Shown one piece after another: positions 1-9,234 of a stretch of DNA of 26,726 nt. Below the pieces are notes generated by a model, which searched no databases, was not told the origin of the DNA, and worked only from the letters and a program-made list of their open reading frames with translations. Position numbers and translations under genes: made by a program. The first letter of the stretch is position 1, and every line of letters starts with the position of its first letter. This stretch comes from Gammaproteobacteria bacterium (lineage in GTDB: Bacteria > Pseudomonadota > Gammaproteobacteria > Enterobacterales > Kangiellaceae), in assembly GCA_013372875.1 (NCBI GenBank), contig JABXIW010000093.1, positions 1 to 26,726 of the forward strand, written 5' to 3'.

Positions 1-66
1 AGCCGTTTTATGGCTTGGTCATTCATGGACAAGCAGCAAAGAAAGACTTGGATTGAGCTGAAATAA
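1..66 (+). CDS. 3' end of an unidentified protein-coding gene (partial)
   Basis: Frame 1 is open from the window edge to a TAA at 64-66 and encodes 21 residues ending in WIELK. A strong hairpin terminator follows 37 bases later, which supports this being a real gene end. The fragment is too short to assign to a family. The gene converges on the small lipoprotein gene at 134-544. Confidence 0.5.
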   Translation, partial: SRFMAWSFMDKQQRKTWIELK

Positions 67-102
67 TTTTATCAGTTATATTTGTTCAGCAGAATAGATA
101 AG

Positions 103-131
103 AAAAGCCCGCAATTTTCAGCGGGCTTTTT
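103..131. terminator. Bidirectional rho-independent terminator
   Basis: A perfect 10-bp stem (AAAAGCCCGC at 103-112 with GCGGGCTTTT at 121-130) encloses an 8-base loop. The T run at 127-131 serves the plus strand and the A run at 103-106 serves the minus strand. It lies between two convergent genes and probably ends both. Confidence 0.9.
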
Positions 132-133
132 GA

Positions 134-544
134 TCAACGTTTGGTGACTGGTTCACAATTCAGTGCTGTTAGTGGCACAAACTGGTCTGTTTTCGCGTGG
201 AACAGTCCGCAGGTTGTACCGCGAATCTGCAATGTGTACTGGTCAGGAAAATCGGTATAGCTACCGTCTAGTAGCACGTTATCCTTGCCTTTAACTCTGC
301 CTTTCTCAATCAACAAGTGCGGAGACGATTCAAATACGTTGCTTGCGATTCTCGGTGCTGGCGTACCTTGAATTTGTGCAATCGCAGCTTGTACTTCCGT
401 TACGGCCTCCGGCGTGGTTTTAGTGCTTAAGGCTTCAACAGGTTCTCGTGACATTGCTTCACACCCCAAAATCGGTAGTGTTAGTCCAAGGCAAGCACAA
501 AGTCTTATAGCTGTTGCGCGCCTTGATCTAGTTGATCTCAACAT
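134..544 (-). CDS. Small predicted lipoprotein, 136 aa
   Basis: The N-terminus carries several arginines (residues 3-14), then a short hydrophobic stretch ending in ILGC, with Cys28 as the likely lipidated residue. This is a typical lipoprotein signal, so the mature protein would be membrane-anchored and face the periplasm. The remaining ~108 residues show no family I recognise; two cysteines near the C-terminus (in TTCGLF and LNCEP) could form a disulfide. The ATG lies inside the 3' end of the S41 protease gene (17-bp overlap), so the two are very probably cotranscribed and translationally coupled. The Arg-rich N-terminus before the hydrophobic stretch supports the start at 544. A partner or accessory role for the protease is inferred only from this overlap. 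Confidence 0.75.
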   Translation of the reverse strand: MLRSTRSRRATAIRLCACLGLTLPILGCEAMSREPVEALSTKTTPEAVTEVQAAIAQIQGTPAPRIASNVFESSPHLLIEKGRVKGKDNVLLDGSYTDFPDQYTLQIRGTTCGLFHAKTDQFVPLTALNCEPVTKR

Positions 545-2117
545 GTATAGCCTCTGTTCTTAGTGGTGAACGGTGATCCTTAAGTGCTGGAGAGTCGCTG
601 TTAAGTGGCATTGTGTTGAAACTCGCAGGCGACACTTGTGGACAAGTTCCTGTATCCATGTAGTTGAGTGCGGCAGATAGCATGCCCTCGGATGTATCGC
701 CTAACGGCTTCGTTAGGTCGTCATCTACCCAACAACCTTCAACTCGATTATCTAAACCAAGGCTGCTGCTAATTTGGCTCTTAGGTGTTGGAACAAAACC
801 GTCGGCAAAGTCGCCAAATTGTTTTTCGTTCGCAGATTTAAACTGAATGGTGTAGTACATGGTGCCACAGTTCTGCTCAGGTGCGAATCCATAAGGTTTA
901 CCCATTGTGGTTGAGCCAATTTGGATAACATTAACATCAATACCTCGCAGTGCATTCATCAGTAATTCACTTGAAGAGGCAGTACCGCCAGAGGTCAGCA
1001 CATAAACTTGCTGCTTGCCTAGAGTAGGCAACACTTGGTCTGAGAACTTGCCTGCTGCCCAGTCGATGGCTACGTTAGTAAATGGGTATACATTGTCGCC
1101 ATTAGGTATGGTTTTCATGATCTTATCGTTGTGAATTAGCTCACTAAAGACACGATTTTTATCCGCGCCGCTGAGCATGTATCCCACTTGAGAAGATTGC
1201 AGTACTAAACCGCCGCCGTTGTATCGTAAATCGACAACAATTTCATCAACGTGAGCTTCTGCCAATTTATTAAAGGTGTTAATGAGCGGTGTTTGTGCGC
1301 TTGGCTCGAACGAGTTGTATTGCAGGTAACCGACTTTTTTACCGTTGTGCTCGATGACTTTCGCATTACGAACCGGAGAAGTCGCAACATCTGCGGCTTT
1401 CAGTATTACTGACTTTCTGTATCCATCTACGGTTTCAAATGTAAACGAATACTCTTTATTTATTTCTGGACTAAATAGTGTGGTATTAATCGTGTTAATT
1501 TCTGCGTTGTTTGAAGTATTAACCACATCGATTGAGCCAATCTTTATTAACTTATCTCCACGAACAATACCGTTTAATGCGGCTGGAGAGTTGTCTTCCG
1601 TATAAGAAATACGAACGTCTCGAGGCTCTGTCGCTTGAATGAACGACCAATTAAATCCAAACCCAGCAAGCAATCCCGATTGTGAGGATTTCATTTCATC
1701 TTCATAAGGAATAGCGAAGTGAAAGCGATCTTTCGTTTTTCCAGTTGCAGTTGTTTCAGAAGTCACGAGTGAGTGGAAATAAGCAATGACACTGCTGTAA
1801 AAGCTTGGGTTTCTATCCGGAACTTCATCGTACCAAAGGTAGGTTTCATTGGTAAAAGCACGCAAAAAGAGTTTTTCTTGCAACGCTGAACCTGCTTTGT
1901 CTGGGTATGGCTGGTAACCCGCGTACGGATCTAAGCCCGTTCTTGGCGTTTCACATCGGTTGGCAAATTCGTTAGAGGTTTTGCTGTAATCGCCTTGTGT
2001 CCATGCCGAATTGGTTGACGTATTGATGGATGGAGAAGCGCCGTCGCCACCACCACCACCACAGCCTTGTAATAACGCTAGAGTAACTGCCGTTGCAATA
2101 GAATACTGAAATTTCAT
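528..2117 (-). CDS. S41-family (C-terminal processing type) serine protease, PDZ-containing lipoprotein
   Basis: This 529-residue protein begins with a lipoprotein signal ending in LLQGC (Cys19), followed by a run of glycines that would act as a flexible tether. A PDZ-like segment lies around residues 150-240 (GFGFNW, then SPAALNGIVRGDKLIKI). The S41 catalytic core follows at about 255-430. The motif GGTASSSELL places the nucleophile at Ser381, and MGKPYG places the general-base lysine at Lys407. The 26-residue Ser-Lys spacing is close to that of Prc/CtpA-type proteases. It should be an active, membrane-anchored periplasmic protease. A purine-rich AGGGA lies about 10 bases before the ATG. The natural substrate cannot be told from sequence. 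It overlaps the small lipoprotein gene downstream. Confidence 0.88.
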   Translation of the reverse strand: MKFQYSIATAVTLALLQGCGGGGGDGASPSINTSTNSAWTQGDYSKTSNEFANRCETPRTGLDPYAGYQPYPDKAGSALQEKLFLRAFTNETYLWYDEVPDRNPSFYSSVIAYFHSLVTSETTATGKTKDRFHFAIPYEDEMKSSQSGLLAGFGFNWSFIQATEPRDVRISYTEDNSPAALNGIVRGDKLIKIGSIDVVNTSNNAEINTINTTLFSPEINKEYSFTFETVDGYRKSVILKAADVATSPVRNAKVIEHNGKKVGYLQYNSFEPSAQTPLINTFNKLAEAHVDEIVVDLRYNGGGLVLQSSQVGYMLSGADKNRVFSELIHNDKIMKTIPNGDNVYPFTNVAIDWAAGKFSDQVLPTLGKQQVYVLTSGGTASSSELLMNALRGIDVNVIQIGSTTMGKPYGFAPEQNCGTMYYTIQFKSANEKQFGDFADGFVPTPKSQISSSLGLDNRVEGCWVDDDLTKPLGDTSEGMLSAALNYMDTGTCPQVSPASFNTMPLNSDSPALKDHRSPLRTEAIHVEIN

Positions 2118-2411
2118 ATTTGTATGTCCCTACAAGTGATGATTTTATAATTATTTAATCTGCTTATTTTTATTTCCTTAGCATTGATGAATGTATAAAT
2201 TTCAATTGTTTATGCGCAAATTTATATTTAAATATTGTGATAGGTTTAACGGAAGGTAGGTTAGTGTTTTAGCAGTATATTTATATGTGGATATTTAAAT
2301 GACGTGTTTTAACAGAATTTAATGTCAATTAAATGGGTTGGTTTGACCAAGTATACTGACTTGTTCAATTTATTTTAAGTCTGGAATTAATATTGGTATG
2401 TGCGATTTAAT
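2118..2411. other. AT-rich intergenic region
   Basis: About 294 bases between the 3' end of the HTH gene and the S41 protease start, both on the minus strand. It should hold the protease promoter (a TATAAA-like hexamer lies within 50 bases of the start). I see no convincing terminator for the upstream HTH gene. A small inverted repeat TTGGT-TTG-ACCAA lies at 2338-2350. No open reading frame of note is present. Confidence 0.5.
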
Positions 2412-3176
2412 TTAAACACGTTGATTGAGCTGAGAAACATACTTTAATAAATCCCCATCAATATTGGGTAATCCGTCAGAGAAAAATATTTGTGTTCCTG
2501 GAGTGCAACGCATTAAAACGTTAGTCAACTCGCCATCTTGGTTGGAGGTATTGAGCGCATTGAATTTGACCAGCTTATTGTAAACATCATCTTCTAACTG
2601 CAATCGCTGTGCTTCGGTCAGACGAATACGACCAATACAAATACCGGGGCTGACTTCATGCGAAAGCGATTCTTTCTGAAAACGTTTACGAAATAGAGAG
2701 TCGAGATCTGAGCCTTCTTCCATCAAAAATCGGCGGCCGGAGCGATAAAACAAACCATCACCGAAATCTTCCACATAACCGAGAATCTCTGCAATGCGGA
2801 GATAAAAACGCAGGCTTGTCTCTGTTAGGTTGTACATTTCCGCAATCTTTTTCGGCTCAAGATTTCGAGATGTCACCATATAGATGAAGTCGAGGAGGTA
2901 GGGGTGTTTGAGAAAGAGTGCACTTTGTTCATCCGTCAGCATTTGTTCGTTTTCATGCTGGAGTAGGTTGGCTAAATTGGCTAGCTCGATCAGGTCAGTA
3001 TTTAGGTAGTTTAGGTAGAGGAGAATTTTATCCAATCCGAGAGAGGGATTGTGAAGGTGGCGTTTAATACTCGAGAGAGGAATGCCACTTTTCTCTGATA
3101 AAGAGCTGTAACACAGCCCTTCGTCTTTTATTTTTTGTCGCAGTGCCGCCAACAGAAATTTAGGTCCAACATTCAT
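2412..3176 (-). CDS. Helix-turn-helix protein of unknown role (putative transcriptional regulator), 254 aa
   Basis: Residues ~8-55 resemble an XRE/Cro-type helix-turn-helix (LRQKIKDEG, then LSEKSGIPLSSIKRHL), with Ser/Thr-rich turns and a basic recognition helix. A second winged-helix-like stretch may lie around 105-150 (KKIAEMYNLTETSLRFYLRIAEILG). The C-terminal ~100 residues match no domain I can name. There is no signal peptide or membrane segment, so it is probably cytosolic. The ATG is preceded by AGGGGA, and the gene starts 24 bases after the GntR stop, so both are likely one transcript. Its place beside the hydroxyproline regulator suggests a second control input, but this is inference. 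Confidence 0.7.
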   Translation of the reverse strand: MNVGPKFLLAALRQKIKDEGLCYSSLSEKSGIPLSSIKRHLHNPSLGLDKILLYLNYLNTDLIELANLANLLQHENEQMLTDEQSALFLKHPYLLDFIYMVTSRNLEPKKIAEMYNLTETSLRFYLRIAEILGYVEDFGDGLFYRSGRRFLMEEGSDLDSLFRKRFQKESLSHEVSPGICIGRIRLTEAQRLQLEDDVYNKLVKFNALNTSNQDGELTNVLMRCTPGTQIFFSDGLPNIDGDLLKYVSQLNQRV

Positions 3177-3200
3177 CCGTGATTCCCCTAAGTTATCTGT

Positions 3201-3875
3201 TTAGTTATTTGGGCTCTGTCTTTCTAACAGCAAGTTACGAATAGCTGTACCTGCTTCTAGAATGTGTTTTTTCAGCAGATATTTTGCGCCATCAATATCT
3301 CTGTTCTGGCACATTTCAAACAAGGTCAAATGTTCTTGTTCCGCTTTTTTAATGCCTGTGGTGAATAACAACTGCATACGAATGTAGCGATCGCATTTGG
3401 TATTTAAGTTGTAAATCACATCCATGGTTTCTGGCATGTTTGCAGGTGCGTATAACGCTTTGTGGAATTCGTAGTTATAGTTACTCCATTCTTCCACTTC
3501 GTCGCCACTATTTACCACCGCTTCGAAACGTTCACGAACTTCACGAGCGCGTTCTAGATCTTCATCCGTCATGTTTTGAATCGCACGTTCCAGAATGTGG
3601 CATTCCACAACCGCACGCAGTTCAAATAGCTCATCGATTTTATCTGGAGACAGTTCAGTCACTGTCGCGCCTTTATGTGGCTCGAAACTGACTAAACCCT
3701 GCGCTTCCAATTGTACTAGTGCTTCACGCACAGGAATTCGGCTGACATTGAACTCTTTTGCTAACGCATCCTGACGTAAAGGCTGACCAGTTTTTAACTC
3801 GCCCTTCAGGATCTGAGTTCGAATTGCTTCTTCAACGAGCTGAGTACGCGTCTTAAAAACAGGTTTTTGTGACAT
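3201..3875 (-). CDS. GntR family, FCD-subfamily transcriptional regulator (predicted hydroxyproline regulator)
   Basis: This 224-residue protein has an N-terminal winged helix at about 9-72 (recognition-helix region VSRIPVREAL at 44-53, wing HKGATV) and an all-helical FCD ligand-binding domain at about 78-206. The FCD metal-site pattern is visible as Asn134, His138, His182 and His204. FCD regulators usually bind small organic acids or amino acids and repress catabolic genes. It sits next to the hydroxyproline degradation genes, and a palindrome of the kind GntR proteins bind (ATTGTATCCAAT) lies 25 bases upstream of its own start. It is therefore the best candidate for the regulator acting on the five related palindromes in this window, and for autoregulation. 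A GAGGGGAG ribosome-binding site supports the start. The effector is inferred to be a hydroxyproline-pathway metabolite. Confidence 0.9.
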   Translation of the reverse strand: MSQKPVFKTRTQLVEEAIRTQILKGELKTGQPLRQDALAKEFNVSRIPVREALVQLEAQGLVSFEPHKGATVTELSPDKIDELFELRAVVECHILERAIQNMTDEDLERAREVRERFEAVVNSGDEVEEWSNYNYEFHKALYAPANMPETMDVIYNLNTKCDRYIRMQLLFTTGIKKAEQEHLTLFEMCQNRDIDGAKYLLKKHILEAGTAIRNLLLERQSPNN

Positions 3876-3899
3876 TGAAGGCTCCCCTCAAAAATAAAT

Positions 3900-3911
3900 A
3901 TTGTATCCAAT
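3900..3911. promoter_or_regulatory. Predicted GntR operator, autoregulatory copy
   Basis: ATTGTATCCAAT matches the perfect palindrome at 6656-6667 at 11 of 12 positions. It lies 25 bases upstream of the GntR start codon. On the minus strand it contains a TACAAT hexamer that could be a -10 box, so binding would block the gene's own transcription. Confidence 0.7.
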
Positions 3912-3989
3912 CCATTTAACTCTAGTAGTTTATTGTTTTTCCGGCTTAAGCCAACTACGAAATAAGGTTTTGAGAAGTAGAGTGAATTT

Positions 3990-4015
3990 AAAGGCACCAA
4001 CTGGTGCCTTTTTGA
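3990..4015 (-). terminator. Terminator after the semialdehyde dehydrogenase gene
   Basis: A 9-bp perfect stem (AAAGGCACC at 3990-3998, GGTGCCTTT at 4003-4011) has a 4-base loop and lies 32 bases past the dehydrogenase stop. The minus-strand T tract is short (TTTAAATT), so some read-through into the GntR gene is possible. The plus-strand side has a better T run (4009-4013) but no plus-strand gene ends here. Confidence 0.7.
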
Positions 4016-4042
4016 ACCATTTAGCTAAGTGTATGTTGCCTG

Positions 4043-5578
<1,536 letters not shown>

Positions 5579-5587
5579 TTACTGTCC

Positions 5588-6589
5588 TTATTTCACTTCA
5601 AATCCGTACGCGTACGGGTCTTCATCATCGACCCAAATGGTGTTGTGGCCATACACTTGTGCCCAACCTTCAATGCTCGGCAAAATCGCCGTTTGTCTGT
5701 TTACTTCGGTGATACCCTCAATACGGCCGTTAAATAGGCTGCCGATGATGCTTTCATGCACGAAATCTTCGCCTGATTTGAGTTTTCCTTTCGCGTGCCA
5801 TTGCGCCATGCGTGCGCTCGTGCCGGTTCCACATGGCGATCGGTCGAGTGCTTTATCGCCATAAAAAACGGCATTGCGAGCCGTTGCGCCGTCTTGCGTT
5901 GGTTTCCCTGTCCAAAGTACATGGGAAACGCCGCAAACCGTGGGATCATTTGGATGGATGCATTCCACTGCATTAGAAACGGCGGTGCGCACTTTGGGGG
6001 AGAGCATTAAAATCTCATCAGGGGAGTAGTGTTCGAGTCCCGCATAATTTTCTTGTGGATCAACAATGACGTAGTAGTTGCCGCCATAAGCGACATCTAC
6101 CGTGATTTCTCCCAAACCTTCGATTTCAACCGTGACATCTTGATGCGCAAGATAAGCTGGAACATTAAAAATCTTTACTGACGTGACCTTGTCACCTTTG
6201 GTTTGGTAGTGGACTTCTATTTGGCCGGCTGGCACGTCGAGGATCAAACGGCCTTCTTCTTTCGGCGTAATCAAACGATTTTCGATGGCGGTGGTCACGG
6301 TACCAATGGTGCCGTGTCCACACATAGGCAGGCAGCCGCTGGTTTCAATAAAAAGGATGGAAGCATCTGCATTGTCGCTGCAAGGCGGTAAAACAACGGA
6401 GCCCGACATCATTGAATGGCCACGCGGTTCAAACATCAGTGCTTGTCGAATCCAATCATAATGCTCTAAGAAATACTGACGCTTTTCACTCATCGTGTTG
6501 CCCTCAAGTGGTGGAACACCACCAGCCACCAATCTCACTGGGTTTCCACAGGTATGGGCATCGATACAGAAAAAGGTTCCTTGTCTCAT
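5588..6589 (-). CDS. 4-hydroxyproline 2-epimerase (proline racemase superfamily)
   Basis: This 333-residue protein should convert trans-4-hydroxy-L-proline to cis-4-hydroxy-D-proline by a two-base, cofactor-free mechanism. Both catalytic cysteines are present: Cys90 in MCGHGTIG and Cys253 in DRSPCGTGTSA. This separates it from trans-3-hydroxyproline dehydratases, which replace the second cysteine. HTCGNPVR near the N-terminus is also typical. The length fits bacterial hydroxyproline epimerases. The ATG is preceded by AAGGAGAG. The gene opens the minus-strand operon with the semialdehyde dehydrogenase and is divergent from the D-hydroxyproline dehydrogenase gene, with the perfect ATTGTATACAAT palindrome between them. 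Proline racemase itself is an alternative, but the full pathway around it favours the hydroxyproline enzyme. Confidence 0.93.
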   Translation of the reverse strand: MRQGTFFCIDAHTCGNPVRLVAGGVPPLEGNTMSEKRQYFLEHYDWIRQALMFEPRGHSMMSGSVVLPPCSDNADASILFIETSGCLPMCGHGTIGTVTTAIENRLITPKEEGRLILDVPAGQIEVHYQTKGDKVTSVKIFNVPAYLAHQDVTVEIEGLGEITVDVAYGGNYYVIVDPQENYAGLEHYSPDEILMLSPKVRTAVSNAVECIHPNDPTVCGVSHVLWTGKPTQDGATARNAVFYGDKALDRSPCGTGTSARMAQWHAKGKLKSGEDFVHESIIGSLFNGRIEGITEVNRQTAILPSIEGWAQVYGHNTIWVDDEDPYAYGFEVK

Positions 6590-6630
6590 TTTTCTCTCCT
6601 TGCTGAAGAAATGGGTTGAATCGAATGAGC

Positions 6631-6658
6631 TTGATGTTATCGTAATGTAAAATATATT
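6631..6658 (+). promoter_or_regulatory. Possible promoter of the D-hydroxyproline dehydrogenase gene
   Basis: TTGATG at 6631-6636 and TATATT at 6653-6658 are 16 bases apart. The -10 box overlaps the start of the perfect palindrome. Other hexamer choices exist in this A/T-rich stretch, so the exact promoter is uncertain. Confidence 0.4.
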
Positions 6659-6679
6659 GTATACAATCTACTTTTTCAA
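6651..6679 (-). promoter_or_regulatory. Predicted sigma-70 promoter of the epimerase operon
   Basis: Read on the minus strand, TTGAAA (complement of 6674-6679) and TATATT (complement of 6651-6656) are separated by exactly 17 bases. Most of the perfect palindrome at 6656-6667 lies in the spacer, reaching one base into the -10 box, so a bound regulator would exclude RNA polymerase. Confidence 0.6.
6656..6667. promoter_or_regulatory. Perfect palindromic operator ATTGTATACAAT (predicted GntR site)
   Basis: This 12-bp sequence is identical to its reverse complement and lies midway between the divergent epimerase and D-hydroxyproline dehydrogenase genes. Four near-copies occur before other genes of the same pathway. 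The length and A/T-rich symmetry suit a dimeric GntR/FCD repressor. Confidence 0.75.
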
Positions 6680-6699
6680 ATGTGACTTGGAGCATATTC

Positions 6700-7956
6700 A
6701 TGTTGGGTAAGGAAGAACTCAGAAATCAAAGCATCGCGGTTATAGGGGCGGGAATCATCGGTTTGTCGATTGGCTTAAAACTGCAACAGCAGGGGTATCG
6801 CGTCACCATTTTTGATCCGAATGGAGTGGGCAACGGTTGCTCGAAAGGAAATGCCGGCCACATCGCAACCGAGCAAGTTTTTCCTCTTGCCACGCCGGCC
6901 TTGATCCCTCAATTACCTAAGATGTTATTGAGTTCGACAAGTCCAGTTTCTATTCGTTGGCAAGACTTGCCCAATACCGTCGGTTGGATGATACGTTTTT
7001 TATTGAAAGCGAAACCTTCAGCGGCAGAAGCTTCCACGCAGGCGATAACAAGCCTTAACACGCGAGCCGTTCAGAGTTGGAATCTGCTATTAGATTCGAT
7101 CGGAAAAAGTGGGCTGATTAAGATGGATGGTTCACTGTTGACGTTTGAAAGTGAAAGCTTGTTTGAAGGTTATCAAAGTACGCTTGATGCGTTAGCGGAA
7201 CAAGGTGTTCGGTACGATCTTTGGACGCAAAACGAAATCCGACGTCGGCTTCCTGAACTCAGCAAAAAGGTTCGGTTTGGCGTCTTTTTTCCAGAAACAG
7301 GACATACAATAAACCCTTATGCACTCTGCGTTGAGCTAAGTAATGCATTTGAAAAATTCGGGGGGGAACTTGTCCATGAAGAAGTAGACGCAGTAAGTAA
7401 AAACGGCGATGTCTTGGTCAATACTCAGCGAATGTCTTTTGACAAAATTGTGGTCGCAGCGGGTGTTCATTCTAAAGCTTTGGTTCGCCAGTTAACCGGT
7501 GTGAATGTCCCGATACAAGCTGAGCGAGGCTACCATCTCATGATGAATGACAAGCGTGAGTCATTGCCGTTTCCTATCAGTTCTGCCGACAGAAAGTTCA
7601 TTATGACGCCCATGTCTGAAGGCTTACGTTTGGCGGGAACGGTCGAGTATGCCGATGTGAAATCGCCACCAAACATGAAGCGCGCAGAGATGTTGTATCA
7701 GCAGGGGAACGCTATGTTTGAGTCCGGTTTAAATCCGTTAAAACAACAGGAAAAGTGGATGGGAAATCGACCTTCAACAATCGACTCGTTGCCAGTAATC
7801 GACCAGTGTTTTAATGGCAAGATATTGCTGGCATTTGGTCATCAGCACTTGGGATTGACTCAAGCGGCGATCACTGCAGACCTAATCTCTGAGCTCGTTG
7901 CAGATAAGCCAACATCGGTGAATATTGCGCCGTTCACACTACAACGATTTGCCTAA
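6700..7956 (+). CDS. FAD-dependent D-hydroxyproline dehydrogenase (DadA/DAAO-like oxidoreductase)
   Basis: This 418-residue protein has an N-terminal FAD-binding Rossmann motif (VIGAGIIGLSIGLKL) and the DAAO-family fold, with a C-terminal FAD-contact region (LAFGHQHLGLTQAA) like that of DadA-type D-amino acid dehydrogenases. It should oxidise cis-4-hydroxy-D-proline to delta-1-pyrroline-4-hydroxy-2-carboxylate, the second step of the pathway. There is no signal peptide; such enzymes often associate with the inner membrane and feed electrons to the respiratory chain. I chose the ATG at 6700, preceded by TTGGAG, over an in-frame GTG at 6682 that has no ribosome-binding site. A general D-amino acid dehydrogenase is possible, but the location opposite the epimerase gene favours the hydroxyproline role. 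Confidence 0.88.
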   Translation: MLGKEELRNQSIAVIGAGIIGLSIGLKLQQQGYRVTIFDPNGVGNGCSKGNAGHIATEQVFPLATPALIPQLPKMLLSSTSPVSIRWQDLPNTVGWMIRFLLKAKPSAAEASTQAITSLNTRAVQSWNLLLDSIGKSGLIKMDGSLLTFESESLFEGYQSTLDALAEQGVRYDLWTQNEIRRRLPELSKKVRFGVFFPETGHTINPYALCVELSNAFEKFGGELVHEEVDAVSKNGDVLVNTQRMSFDKIVVAAGVHSKALVRQLTGVNVPIQAERGYHLMMNDKRESLPFPISSADRKFIMTPMSEGLRLAGTVEYADVKSPPNMKRAEMLYQQGNAMFESGLNPLKQQEKWMGNRPSTIDSLPVIDQCFNGKILLAFGHQHLGLTQAAITADLISELVADKPTSVNIAPFTLQRFA

Positions 7957-7974
7957 AAAATTTTAAAATTAAAT

Positions 7975-7986
7975 ATTGTATAAAAT
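7975..7986. promoter_or_regulatory. Predicted GntR operator before the binding-protein gene
   Basis: ATTGTATAAAAT matches the perfect palindrome at 11 of 12 positions. It lies 94 bases before the binding-protein ATG and 18 bases after the dehydrogenase stop, so the transport genes may have their own regulated promoter. Confidence 0.65.
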
Positions 7987-8080
7987 ATATTTAATGCTAA
8001 TGTTAACGAAAATTTAACAAAAAAGTGGTATCCAACAGCCGTAACGGATACCTCCAGAAAAACAACCAAAGGAGTAAACC

Positions 8081-9154
8081 ATGTCACGAATGACGAAAAC
8101 ACCACTGGTGATGTTGATTTCGGGAATGCTGTTGGGTACCTCGGCATACGCTGAAGATAAACTAACGGTCGTCTCATGGGGTGGCGCGTTCACCAAAAGC
8201 CAAGTAGAGGCTTACCATAAACCATTCATCCAAAAGACTGGTGTTGAGATCGTATCGGAGGATTTCAGTGGCGGTTTGGCGGAGATTAAAGCGCAAGTAG
8301 AAGCAAACAACGTGCGTTGGGATTTGGTCTCGCTGGATAAACCAGACATTGTTCGAGGCTGCGCGGAAGGGCTTTTGGAACCCGTCAACCCCAGTATTCT
8401 GCCTCCCGGCGCTGACGGGACACCAGCAAAAGAGGATTTTATCGATGGGGCGATCCACGAGTGTGCGATTAACACCATCGTCGTATCGACCGTCTTAGCG
8501 GTGAACGAGGATGCTTTCAAAGGCAAAACGGCTCCAACCAAGTTGACAGACCTTTTTGATTTAACAAACTTTCCCGGTCGACGAGCACTACAAAAGCAAC
8601 CTCAAGGTAACCTTGAATGGGCATTGTTGGCCGATGGCGTTAAACCTGACGAAGTTTACCGCCTACTAGAAACTGAAGAGGGGCGAGCACGCGCCTTTGC
8701 CAAACTCGACACCATCAAACCGCAAGTGCTTTGGTGGACGACAGGTGCGCAGCCACCACAAATGTTGGCAGATAAAGAAGTGGTAATCGCGTCTGCTTTC
8801 AATGGCCGGATACACAACGCGCGTAAAGATGAAGGCCAACCATTTCGCATCATTTGGGATCACCAAATGGGTTACATGAACGGCTGGGCTATTCCTAAAG
8901 GAAGCGCGAATACCAAACTTGCCCTCGATTTCATTGCTTTTTCTTCGGGTACTAAGCCTTTGGCAGATCAAGCTAAATACGTCGCGTATGGCCCAACTCG
9001 TAAGTCTTCTTCCGCAGAAGTAAGCCCAGAGATTCTGGCGAACCTGCCGACTGCGCCTCAGAACTTTAAAACGGCGTTTTTGATTAACGACGAATGGTGG
9101 TCTGATTATGCCGATGAGTTGAATGAAGAGTTCAATACTTGGCTGCTTAATTAG
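8081..9154 (+). CDS. Periplasmic substrate-binding protein of a PotD-like ABC importer (predicted hydroxyproline uptake)
   Basis: This 357-residue protein starts with a Sec signal peptide (residues 1-24, cleavage after AYA). The mature part opens with KLTVVSWGGAFTKSQ, typical of extracellular solute-binding proteins of the spermidine/putrescine-like group. AAAGGAG precedes the ATG. The rest of its transporter (ATPase and two permeases) lies 2 kb downstream, interrupted by two catabolic genes; this interleaving suggests the importer brings in the pathway substrate. Hydroxyproline or a derivative such as a betaine is therefore the inferred ligand. PotD-like proteins also bind polyamines and other compounds, so the ligand is not proven by sequence. 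Confidence 0.88.
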   Translation: MSRMTKTPLVMLISGMLLGTSAYAEDKLTVVSWGGAFTKSQVEAYHKPFIQKTGVEIVSEDFSGGLAEIKAQVEANNVRWDLVSLDKPDIVRGCAEGLLEPVNPSILPPGADGTPAKEDFIDGAIHECAINTIVVSTVLAVNEDAFKGKTAPTKLTDLFDLTNFPGRRALQKQPQGNLEWALLADGVKPDEVYRLLETEEGRARAFAKLDTIKPQVLWWTTGAQPPQMLADKEVVIASAFNGRIHNARKDEGQPFRIIWDHQMGYMNGWAIPKGSANTKLALDFIAFSSGTKPLADQAKYVAYGPTRKSSSAEVSPEILANLPTAPQNFKTAFLINDEWWSDYADELNEEFNTWLLN

Positions 9155-9166
9155 GCGTTAACTGTA

Positions 9167-9199
9167 GGGGTTTATTTATCGATTGATGAGTTAAACCCC
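9167..9199 (+). terminator. Intercistronic hairpin after the binding-protein gene
   Basis: GGGGTTTA (9167-9174) pairs perfectly with TAAACCCC (9192-9199) around a 17-base loop. No T run follows, so it is better read as an RNA-stabilising or partly attenuating element than a full terminator. It could keep binding-protein mRNA above that of the downstream genes. Confidence 0.5.
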
Positions 9200-9234
9200 A
9201 AATTGGAACTCAACGTACCTATTTTGGAGAAGTG

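Noticed and set aside
5588..6589. Reading the racemase-family protein as trans-3-hydroxy-L-proline dehydratase
   Set aside because: The second catalytic cysteine is present (Cys253 in SPCGTG); dehydratases of this superfamily replace it.
6682..6699. GTG start at 6682 for the D-hydroxyproline dehydrogenase
   Set aside because: No ribosome-binding site precedes it, while the ATG at 6700 has TTGGAG at the right distance and gives a normal start before the FAD motif.
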